A stretch of 64,000 nt of DNA from Posidonia oceanica (lineage: Eukaryota > Streptophyta > Magnoliopsida > Alismatales > Posidoniaceae): the NCBI GenBank assembly GCA_037176725.1, contig JAZBRS010000044.1, forward strand, positions 1,860,001 through 1,924,000, in the 5' to 3' direction. Below the pieces are notes generated by a model that made no database searches, was not told where the DNA came from, and worked only from the letters and a program-made list of their open reading frames with translations. Each line of letters starts with the position of its first letter. Position 1 is the stretch's first letter. Below, piece by piece: positions 32,462-43,400 of this stretch. The position numbers and the translations under genes are program-made.

Positions 32462-34736
32462 TGTGATCGCGTGGGCTTCCGGACTGGCGAGGGCCCGAGA
32501 GTGATCGACCACGGCATCGGTGCAATCCGAGGGAGGACACTCGACTTGAAAACACCGGGAAACGGCGAAGAAAAACAAAAGATAAGACAAAAACGGAGTC
32601 ACCACCTAGTCTATTAAATCGGAAGACGAGAAAAACTGAAGAAAGCATGAAAAACATGCAAATGCGTGCAATATTATGCAAAAGTATGACTCGTGCCTAG
32701 GATAAGGGCATAATGGTCATTACGGGCCAAAGAAAGGGTAAGGACTCCTGTTACGCATGGGGAAGGTGTTAAGCACCCCCATATGCCCGGAATCAGTCTT
32801 TCTAGGCTTTTCGCTCGCATATGCGAGAATGTCGACAGTGTTTGCCATTAATTGTACGCCCGTGGGCGAGGGATGCTGTGCCATGCTATGAATGCTTTAA
32901 TATGCTTATATGTATGCTTAATGCCATGATGCATGATGGAAAACAAAACATGTGATCTATGTGCTCAGCAGCGCTGTTGGTATCTAAACTAGGTGTACCA
33001 TGGTTCTAAAGTAGTCCAAACAGTAAGCATCATCGTCCTAATGGATGTAGGCAAGAAATCAAAACGTCAGAGAAAGCCATGCAATGGAAGGAGACGGCAT
33101 GCGACATGTAGTCATAAAACATGCTAAGCCTAATAAAACCATGCCAAAATGACTAATATAAGTTGAAATAACATGAAGTAATGATAAACAAGCCAGGAAA
33201 GCAAAATTAGAGCAAAGCCAGTCAAGTAAACGAAAGACAAGGCGGTAAATGGGGGGCTTTGTCCATTGTCTGGCCTCAGAAGTGGGTCGCCTGTCAGCAA
33301 GGCGACAGCACACGTCGCCGGTTTGCACGGCGACGGCACAGTCACCCCTCAGAATGACGACAACACACATCGCCAGTTTGCGCGGCAACAGCACAAGTCG
33401 CCACTTCGACAGGCGGCACCAGCTATTTCAGACAATCCAAACAGCGAACTTTGGCGCCCGATCTAGCTATGCAAATGATCGTAAAACATGCAAACAAACA
33501 TATACAGATCTAGATGACATAACAGAGAACACAAACATGCAATTATTTTACAAAATTGGGGCCTGTATCACGAGATATGTCGGCTCAAAGTCAGCCTGGG
33601 GACTGCCAGAAATGCGAAACAAGTCGCCGTTAGAACAGGCGACGCACCTGGCAGTCTGATGGCCAGATTTCATCGCCAAATCCCGCATCATCGGCGATGC
33701 AAAACATGCAATTGATGATTGGGGAAGCTAGATGGCACATCCAGGAATACAAATATGTATTTAAAACTAAAAATGGGCATCTGGATCTCTCTCCCCACCT
33801 CCACCTCTCCTCGCCGGCAACACGCCCGTCCGCCGGCCTTGGAGAAGGCTGACAGGTCGCGTGACGCTACCACGGAAGGAGGAGGAGTAGTTTCTCACTT
33901 GTGCGGGGGCACGGTTGTGCCTCTCGACACGAGTCACCGGCGGACGATGCTGTAGGGTCTGCCGCAGCGCGAAGGGCAACGGTGGTGGTTTAAAGGGGCT
34001 GGGCTGCACTCGTGGACGTCTGGGGATCGTGCGGGAGGTGCTTGATTGGCTGGAGTTGCGCAAGGGTGAACGGAGGGTGCTGTTGTGTTGTCGGCCGGAG
34101 ATGGGTTCGGTGGACGGACGGCGAGCTCGGAGGCGGCCAGGAGGCTAGGGAACACTCGGGATCGCTTTTCACACGCGGGGGGAACACTCAGGATCGCTCA
34201 GGGAGGCTAGGTGCTCGCTAGCTCTCTCAGAATTTCGTCTGGTGGTTTGAATGGTGTTGGGTTCTGTGGGTTTTATCCAGCGAGCTCGCACAATGTGGTC
34301 AGTGACGGAGGGTGGTAGGTCGGAGGTGACGGAGGGGTCGCGAAAGTCTTCCTCCTGTCAAGGAGGTGACGATCGGCGGTAAGCAGTTCACGCGTGCGGC
34401 GAGTTTGAAAATGCGCAGCTGGAGCTCCAGCAGGCAAAGGGCATTGTCGCCGTTCTGAGAGGCGACAGCACAAGTCGCCACTATAAGTGGCGACGGCACA
34501 AGTCACCGCTAGGACATGCGACAAGGGCCTCTTGACTTAACAAGGCCTGCTGTAGGGTGTATTGGGCTACTAATGGGCCTCGGCTTTGGTGTAAACTAGG
34601 TTTGGGTAGGTTTGAAGGGTTTTGGGTTGGTTTTGGGGTGTTGGACTAGGTTTAGGTCAAAGGTGGAGTCCGTTGCTTCCGAGCACGCTCCTCTGGATGA
34701 AATCTGCCGACTGGGCGTCAGATTAGGGTATCTACA
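32462..34736 (-). mobile_element. Solo LTR D, minus strand, Tat-type, target duplication GGTAC
   Basis: On the minus strand it starts TGTAGATACC and ends GCGATCACA. GGTAC flanks it at 32457-32461 and 34737-34741. The reversed Tat 3' domain lies at 32595-32825 (GGAGTCACCACCTAGTCTAT ... GGGGAAGGTGTTAAGCACC). It is 2275 bp with no coding domains. Repeated GCGACxxxACA/GTCGCC words (33290-33420, 33610-33690, 34440-34510) resemble the hairpin words of other LTRs here. Confidence 0.85.
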
Positions 34737-34741
34737 GGTAC

Positions 34742-36870
34742 CTTATCAACCAGCAATGCAAATGATCAAGTAGCGATCACAACTGTCATCGACGAACGTG
34801 GAAGCGCCAACATCATCTCAACACACCCCAAATCCACATTCTACAGATATAAATGAAGCCTTAATCAGATCCCATACCAATCGTCTTGGATCCATGTAAT
34901 ACATGTATCACAAGACTCAACCAGTTAAATAGGTTACCAAGTTCTAGACATAATCAACAGCTATGTCCTTCCAACTGTACTCTCAAGCCATGTCATGTCA
35001 TCAAACTTCTGTCATACCTTACACTGCCAACTTGAGAACATGTCCTACTACTCTTGGAAAGGGATTTGCACCACCTAACTATTGTTTTTTTTAATGCAAT
35101 ATTGTCAACACTATTAGATAATTATCAGTTATGAAAACCAACATGATAAGAGTCTTACAACAAAGGGAATAAACACCACCTAACAAAGAACTAGGAAATC
35201 AAGAAGAGGCAAGTTGGTATAAAACATGTAAACCTCTTTCTCACAAACATAGCCTCATCTGCTAATGGAAAGCAAGCCAAAAAATAAACAACAGAACATA
35301 GGAGTATATAACATGGAAGCAAAACTCGAACAACAATAGAAGCAAAAGATGTCGAAAAACTCAAGAGTTCCCTGTTCCAACTTTAGAATGAAGGTCACCT
35401 TCTACATCAAACCTTGTAGCATTAGCTATTGCATTAACCTCCTCCTTAGCCACCGAAAGATGATCCCTCCAATTTCTTGCAGCATTGTATCGACATTCTT
35501 AACCCCAGGATCATTTGCTGCATGAGAGGGAGGTGACTGGGATGACTCCATCTAGGATGCAAATAAATTGGTTATTGTACGTATATAGGTGTTATTATAT
35601 TTGTATCTATTTTTAAGTATAGATACAAAAATTGATATCATTCAAATATAAAAGTGTACATCCATATTCTTAAAAATAGATATGAACACGGTGCGACATA
35701 GATATTTAAAAGATGCATATGGATAAAGAAACAAATATAATAAAATCTCAAGAACCTTTTAAATTTGAGACTTGAAATATATGTAAAAACATGTACTTTA
35801 TATATCTACTATATGAAAATCATTAGCTAAAATTAGTGGTTTATTTGACAAATAATCATATTATTGTTTTAACCAGACCATATCTAAAAAAAATTCTAAA
35901 AACTAGGTCTTATGGATTTTTTAGTTTTTTTTTCTTTTATCAATAAACAACTATTATTCCTATGATATGTGATCATTTTCCAAATAAAACACAACGCATA
36001 ATATACAAAAAACACAATGCTTTTAGTCTCTCTTTGGTTTCAAGAATAATACTTAGAATAAGTCCAGAATAGGAATTACTATTCTGATTTACTTATTTTA
36101 GAATAGCTATTTTGCGGGAAGGGTTAAGTTATTCTAATATATGTATGTATACAGTATGTTTATTTTTTATATAAAAATTAATACATATATAGTATGATAC
36201 ATACATATTTTAATGTACATATTTTTCACTTATTCTAACACTTATTCTGATATTTATTTTCCTTTTCATTCAAATTAGAATATTTTCTTATATACATTTA
36301 TTCAAAATAATTTTCAAACTGAACAGTAATATTATTAGAATATTAATATAATTTTTTTAGTTATTTTTACTTTCTTATTATACGAGAAGCTTGTTGTTCT
36401 CGTGGTACTGTTCAATTCCTCTCCCCGGTATAGCATGTGTGATGTGTCTTTCCACCTTAACCTTCGCCATTGGGACCCACAACCACATCCTAAACGTCAC
36501 TCCTAGCCGGCTCTCATCCGTCGGATCAATGGTGCACCCACCGGTCTCAATCTTCTTCCGCACAAAGACCACATGGGTAAAAAAGTCACTTCACTTAGTC
36601 GTTACCGGTGCCTTTTCGTAGACGGCCACAGATGCGTGTAACCTTATCTTACTTGCATAGTTACATGTTCCCAAAATGACCAAAGCACCCTTACCAACTT
36701 TCGTAGTTTCAACGAGAAAGAAGTGGGATAAATTGAAAAAGTAGAGGTACAATGGTCATTACAGAAAACGAAAGTGTTGGGGTCCATGAGAAAAAAGGTG
36801 AAACGGAAGAGAGCCTGCGGTTCCCTAAAGAGCAGAGAAATTTCTGCCCTCTCCGGCTCTCCCTCCCTCC
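34742..36870. other. AT-rich intergenic DNA upstream of the NMCP1 gene
   Basis: Mostly AT-rich and unique, with a coding-like fragment (35383-35551) and an inverted-repeat-rich AT block (36030-36370, TAGAATAAG and CTTATTCTA words) that may be a small DNA transposon. 36390-36620 is GC-richer and probably distal promoter. No complete gene. Confidence 0.5.
35383..35551 (-). pseudogene. Unrecognised coding-like fragment
   Basis: On the minus strand an ATG at 35551 opens MESSQSPPSHAANDPGVKNV. After a frame change, the next 40 codons read ARNWRDHLSVAKEEVNAIAN and continue to LHSKVGTGNS before a stop. The second stretch has codon-like composition and residue mix. It could be a decayed exon or processed-gene remnant. 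I do not recognise the family. Confidence 0.3.
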
Positions 36871-36885
36871 CTCCCTCCCTCTACT

Positions 36886-36927
36886 TATAAAAAGAGAAAT
36901 AAAAAAAAAACTCCCTCCCTCCAACCC

Positions 36928-36960
<33 letters not shown>
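36886..36960 (+). promoter_or_regulatory. NMCP1 core promoter: TATA box and CT tract
   Basis: TATAAAAAG at 36886-36894 is followed at 36932-36960 by a (CT)n run of about 14 units after CTCCCTCC words. A TATA box about 40-70 bp ahead of a pyrimidine patch is usual for plant core promoters, so transcription probably starts in or near the CT run. It lies 530 bp upstream of the start codon. Confidence 0.5.
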
Positions 36961-36963
<3 letters not shown>

Positions 36964-37423
36964 CCTCGTGGCAATTAGGGTTTCCTTCGTCGTCAATCTT
37001 CGGTTTCCGTTCGGGTCAGGTAAGGCACAGATCTTCTCAATTTTGCAGTTTTTGCGGCCTCCAAGGTTCGAATTTGTTGTTCCTAGGGAGCTTTAGAGGG
37101 TTCATTTGGTTGTCCCGCTTGGTTTTGCTTGCCTACGATTTGGGTTCTCGCCAAATTGGGTTTTTGGAGATTATCTGTGTTTTTTGGTTACTGGGTATTC
37201 TTGGGTTTTCCTTTTTTCGTTATTTTTTGTCAACTGCCATTTGGGTTCTTGCTGAAATCGTGTTTTTGTGGGTTTCCAGTGCTCTATGGTTTGAAAAGAA
37301 CGGTCCTTGGAAGTTATTTCGACCAAAAGCACGGTTCTTGGTTGTTGTAGCAACAGAAAGCACTGGTCTTGGAGGTTATTGGGGCTTTTGGTTTGCATTG
37401 TTTATGAGAGGGAAGGGTTCGTG
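36961..37423 (+). other. NMCP1 5' leader with a possible leader intron
   Basis: GTCAG|GTAAGG at about 37020 is a strong donor, and TTTCCAG at about 37280 could be an acceptor, giving a roughly 260-bp leader intron. Bases 37126-37390 occur again at about 55122-55385 upstream of GEX3, TTTCCAG included. Confidence 0.45.
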
Positions 37424-40400
37424 ATGTTCACTCCCCAGAGGAAAGGGCGGTCCCTTACACCGAGGAGTGCTGAAAGAAATGGGTCACTGCTCTTGAACCC
37501 ACAGAGCGTTGGGGGCATCGGGTTTGGGAAAGGGAAGAGTGTTGTGGATGCTGATATGCGGTGGGCACCACCTCAAGGCTTGCTTGGAGACAGTGGAGCG
37601 GATGCTTGGGGAAGCAGTGCAGAAGTTGAGGTGTGGAAGCAGTTCAGGAAGGAAGGGATGCTTGATGAAGAAGCATTAGAGACAAAGGACAAGGAAGCTT
37701 TGCTTGAAAGGATAGAAAAGCTGGAGAATGAGGTTGGTGGATAAAAGTAGAATCATCCTTTTTTGTACTTCTGTCTTTTGAGTTGGATTTAATTGTTTTG
37801 GACCTCCTTATCAATGGCATGAATATAGCAAACGGTCTATTAATTGAATGTCCAAAGTATCATGTTATATTAGCTTTTCGGTGTACCTTGTCCATTTATT
37901 TTCTGGTTATGATGTTTACTTAGAAATAGATAACTTGACTTTGTTAAACAAGCTGATACTCCGGCAAACTCCAAGTTACTTTTTTCACACCCATTTGATG
38001 ATTGTATTCCATACATGCATATCATGCATCCGATTACTTGGACCATATATTGTACACCAGCCACCAGAACATACAAGTATGGCTTGTAGCATTTGCTGAA
38101 TTCACAATGTGATGTGGCTTTATACTGAGTTATATGATCCTTTTGGCCAAATAATAAATTTCAATTCTTTTGACCAAATAATACATTTCTTAAGTGAGAT
38201 TTTCCTAGTTTCTACATCTTTATACTTAACTAATGGAGATAGTAGGTCTATCTGATTTTTTATTATTTATGCAATCCGTGCCACTTGTTTATTCTTTTGA
38301 TATTAAAAAGACATTCCAATATGTTGTAATTGTGCTTCATCTTGCTTAAGGGTGCCATTTGACCCTGTATTTAGATTTTATATTGGCCTTTCTTAAAGGT
38401 GCTACTTTGATCATTGCATGCATGCTACTACAATTAATGTAGCCGAATATTTACTATTTTTTTGAGTTGGAAACAAGAGGCTTGGTTTGATTAGGAAATT
38501 TTGACCTTGTATTTTCTCACTAGTCATAATTAATTGGGTTCTTTACGTATATACCCCTAGAAACTACTTAAAATTGCAGTTGTACCCCTCATTACTATGC
38601 AATAATTGGTATACCCTCAAAACTTACTCTGCTAGCATATATATCCTTCCGTTAATAGACCTTACATTTCTCATTGGTTTACGCTGTTAAATTGGATAAA
38701 ATGATGCAAATACTCCTTCTTAATAACAAAATGAAATTGAGAGATCGCTAGTTTCCTCATTTCTTTCTCCCTCTTTGTCGAAACCTTAGTCTAGCGATCA
38801 CTTGAGCTCTTGCACTCCGATATAGTCTCTTACAACCTTTGTTACCTTCAACGAAGAATGCTGTAGACGGCCAACCGTGCATTGTGGTAAGCAACATGGC
38901 CTCCTCCTCCGTCATAGGGACGACCTTATAGGAGTAGGAAGTGACGCCTTCTTCGTGGGCGGGACCTAGTAGGATGACCTAGGAACGAACATCAACCAGT
39001 CGAGCGCCAATCTCATGACCATGACCAAGTGGATGGCATCCTTTAACTTGCTCATCCTCCTCTTGAACTCCGCCTCCTTGCTGCCTTCGGTGGCGATGGT
39101 GGCATCGTTGAGGTCGATGTCCACGAGTTGGGACTTCCCGGGCTTGTTGGAGTGGGCACGAAGGTTGAGGAGGCGGAAGGAGGAAAGGAGGGGCGGGATT
39201 TGGGGATTAGGGTTTGGGAGAGGAATAGGGCCATTGTCCAACAAAATAGAGGGGAAGGGAAAAGGGTATTTTGGTCAATTTAAGGAAGTCAAATGGTCAA
39301 ACCAATAGGAAATGTAAGGTTTGTTAATGAAAGGATATATATACTAACAGAGTAAGTTTTGAAGGATATACTAGTTATTACATAGTAATGAGGAGTACAC
39401 CTACAATTTAAGTAGTTTCTAGGGGTATATATGCAAAGAACGCTATTAATTTGATTGGGATTGGGACATTGTCATTTTTTTTAAAAATTTATTTAGGTTA
39501 TTCCTGTCAAGAGCTGATATGAGTGCAAGCTCTAAAGGTGTCTCCCACCAACTTCATTTTGGTGTAGCACTTAGCCCATACAATTTCGGTTAGTTTTCCT
39601 CCTTTAATACCATTATGTCACGACTCGAGTAAGAGCCTTGCCGATCCACGATGAGTATACAAGGAGATGAGTTGGCACTAAAGTAATTTACGACTTAAGC
39701 ATTTAGACTCAATTGGTGGGTCATACTCGAGTTGCTTCAACAAGCAGTGTTATGAACTCGTCGTGGACCAATAGGCCTGGGTTGTGACAGAAAGGTGGAG
39801 AAAAACCTACATACATGGTTAGAAATAGTATGTAAGTACTTAATATATCTATATGGCCTAACAAAGGAAACAACCTTTTCAACAGAAAATGGACAAAAAA
39901 GGTTCATGCTACTAACCCCACGTATTGGGATATAGATGTGGTTGTTGTAGTTTTAACTACATTATATTGCTAGAATCTATGTTGTACATTTGAATAGGTT
40001 GACCTCCTTACTTCTCTCATGGTACAACCCACTTCCTGCCAAGCCTTCTTTATTCTCGATCCACAGTGACAGAATGTAGGATCGGTGCCAACTTTATTTG
40101 TTGGTTATATGAATTCAAAGGCCAACTTTGCTCGGTAAATATATTCAAAATATAATATTAGACAAATTCAAAAGATTATATTAGAAATAAGTTTGATAGT
40201 TTTTCTTGCATTTAGAATTTAACAGGAGATGATCCTTGTGTTTCTTTGATGAAAAATTGTTACACTTCCTTTACATGTCAAAATACAAAAAGTTGCTTTA
40301 TTCATAGTACAAATTTCGCTTTTTTAATTTAAAAGTAAAATCTAAGAACACAGTAAGAGTACTTGTACTTTACAAACAAACAATTGTTACACTAATTTTA

Positions 40401-43400
40401 CTAACACCATTCCATCACAAGACAGTAGAACTGATGTGGAAAAAGCAAAATTATGGGAAGAATGGTTTAAAGACCCTTTTTTATTGTCACATGAGGGTTG
40501 AAAACTTGTGTATTGTGTTCAACTTCGAGGTTGAGGCATAAGACTCGAGGTTTATGAGGCATAGGCCTCAACTTGCCCAATCGTTGCCTCAACATAAACT
40601 ATTGATGTGGGAGCCTTGAGGCAAAATGGTTCGGCCTCACCTTTGAGGCAAAATGGTTCGGCCTCACCTTTGAGGCATAAGCATTTTAAAACCATACTTA
40701 AAAAAAAGGTATAAAAAGGATCTCCTTAATAAAAAATCATGTTGATTGAGTTTGAGGTCCATGGGAATCACTTTCTTTTGAGGTCCACTTACTTGGTACC
40801 GGTGTTATTGAAATTCATGTAAGACCATACTTAAAAAAAGGATGTGAGAGTCATGCATAAGTTTCTGAACTTGAAATGGTGTACTGGTGTATTCATTGTT
40901 GAAATTTTGTGCTATCCTCGTAAAAAGTATTTGGTTATTCGTAGTTTAGATTTTGTATTTGTATGATCTATATAGAAATAATTGGTTATTGATAGTTGAG
41001 ATTTTTTTCTGATCTTTAGATAGTTTATATATAAATAAAATAAATACAAGACACATGGATCAAATGATTTGAGATCAACCCAGTTTCCTTACTATTTTAG
41101 CCTGTGGTTATTGATAGTTGAGATTTTTTTCTGATCTTTAGATAGTTTATATATAAATAAAATAAATACAAGACACATGGATCAAATGATTTGAGATCAA
41201 CCCAGTTTCCTTACTATTTTAGCCTGCTGCATTCATTCCTTTTATATACAAAAAGTCCTTTACGATAAAGTTTTTTATGCCATATTCTTGTTTCTTGCAG
41301 TTAAAGATGTCAATTTCTTGATTCAGTCTAATGCTGTAGCATGTGTTTCATTAACAGCTATATGACTACCAATACAACATGGGCCTTCTATTGATTGAGA
41401 AGAAAGAATGGAATTCAAAATGCAATGAGTTCCAGCAAGGACTGGTTGAAGCAGAGGAGGTCCTCAAGCGAGAAAAAACTGCACATTTGATTGCCACCTC
41501 CGAGATAGAGAAGCGAGAGGACAATTTGAGGAAGGCTTTAGATGTTGAGAAGCAATGTGTAACTGAGGTATGCTGCAATTTAGGTTTTCATTCTGATATT
41601 TTTAGCTTTTGTAATTTTCTTGTTTATTTCTTCAGGATTTAGTGTTCCATAAAAGTCAATGTAGTTGTTGTTTAGTAATAGTGTCTCTTGAATATTTTTC
41701 TGTTGTCGTTTTTCTACCAAGTGTTGTCACTCTTTCCAAAGTACTGCAAACTATCATGGTGTCATAGGGTGAGATTGGTTAGCAAACAACCAGTAAATGA
41801 TTCAACCAACTTCAAAACCCAAACTAAGGTTGCGTTTGGAAATACTTTTTCTCATGCAGTTTATTGGAAAAAGCTGGGTTTTTGTTAAGTTATACTGTTT
41901 ATAACTTTTATGGAGGTAAAGAAAAGTTTGTTTGGTTTGTATGTCCAATAAGTACTTATGAGTTAATCAAAAGATTATATTGTCATCGCCATCGCCGTCG
42001 TCGCTGCCGCCGTCGTCGGCGTCGTCATCTTAGATTCATGTTGTAATTAAAATTAACTTTTGAAGATATTATTGGAAAAGTTATGATTAATATTCATAGT
42101 TTTTCAAAAAGTTGACACCCAGCTTTTCAAAAAGCTGTCCAATAGTATAAAATACACTAAAAAGCTACAGCCAGTTTTTTAAAAAAAGCTCATGTATTAG
42201 ACATCGTTTGGAAATACTTATTGGCCAATAAACACCTAATGTAATAAGCTGGTGCAAAAAAACGTTTCCAAATACTAGTTAAGGTGACTTTACCTGAAAC
42301 TGAATCAAATGGACTGATTAAAGGATAATCTTATTTGTATATATTGTTTAGTGTGGTTCAATTCCTTATTCAAGAGGTAGTCTATTAACTAAGATACATA
42401 TAACATTAAACATTCATTACACTTTCATATTACAAAAAATGTCGTAAATAATTGTTCAAGAGCACAAAAAATTGTATCTGAAGTAACACATAATGATAAA
42501 GGTTTAGGTTTTTGGTAGTATCATAGCAGAACAACCAACAAAGTTCCATGTGACAACCAAATTGATAGAATTGTTTCACTTTGAACGTGATTGAATCCAT
42601 CTATCTCATTGAACTGAGATTAACCTACCACTGGTCTTGGATTTTTTGGATGTAGCCCAATTAGCACTCAAATTTGTTTTGAACGGCTGCTTGTTTCATT
42701 TCTAAGAATTTCCTTGGTGAGGACTTTAGAATTCCATCTTTGTTAATAATAGTATTGTTTTTATTGCATGGCATGCTGGTGTTTACATTGTTTACCTTCC
42801 TTGTTTATTGCATGCTATGCTGGTGATTTCCTAAACCAAGTGGATTCTCTCTTTTCCCAGGTGTTGGAAATTATTTTTAAGGAAGACCTATATTTTTTTA
42901 AAACCACAAACGAACGGTTTCCCTGGGGATTGGTTTTTGAGTTTCCACTTTTAAGCATTCAGATCATAGTAGAATGAACTTCTACTGTTTATTTGTTTTT
43001 GTTTTTTGTTATTCAACCACTCTGTCTTGGGCATATTAGCAGAATGTACCATTATCTTATCTTGATGGTCCAGATTTTCTTATTTCTCCTTACTGGCTGA
43101 TATGGTATATTATTAGGTCACTAGTTTTTTGGTTTTACACCAGTACGTGGCATAAGACCTGGATTGTACTGAAGTGTGGAAGTTATTTTTCTTTGTAGCT
43201 AGAGAAAACTCTACGTGAGATGCGTTCAGAGCATGCAGATGTGAAAGTTACGGCTGACAGTAAACTAGCTGAAGCACAAGCCTTGATGGAAGAGCTTCAG
43301 GACAAATCTTTGGAAGTATATGCACAAATACGTACTGCTGATGCCCGGCTGGCAGAAATAAGTCGAAAGAATTCAGATGTTGAAAGAAAATTACAGGAGC

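Noticed and set aside
32342..32681. Minus-strand ORFs across the left end of LTR D
   Set aside because: They run through the LTR boundary and the GGTAC duplication, so they are chimeric and not genes.
37307..37423. Upstream extension of the NMCP1 reading frame (39 extra codons)
   Set aside because: The family N-terminus MFTPQRK begins at 37424, and the upstream part is leader sequence also present, in altered form, upstream of GEX3.
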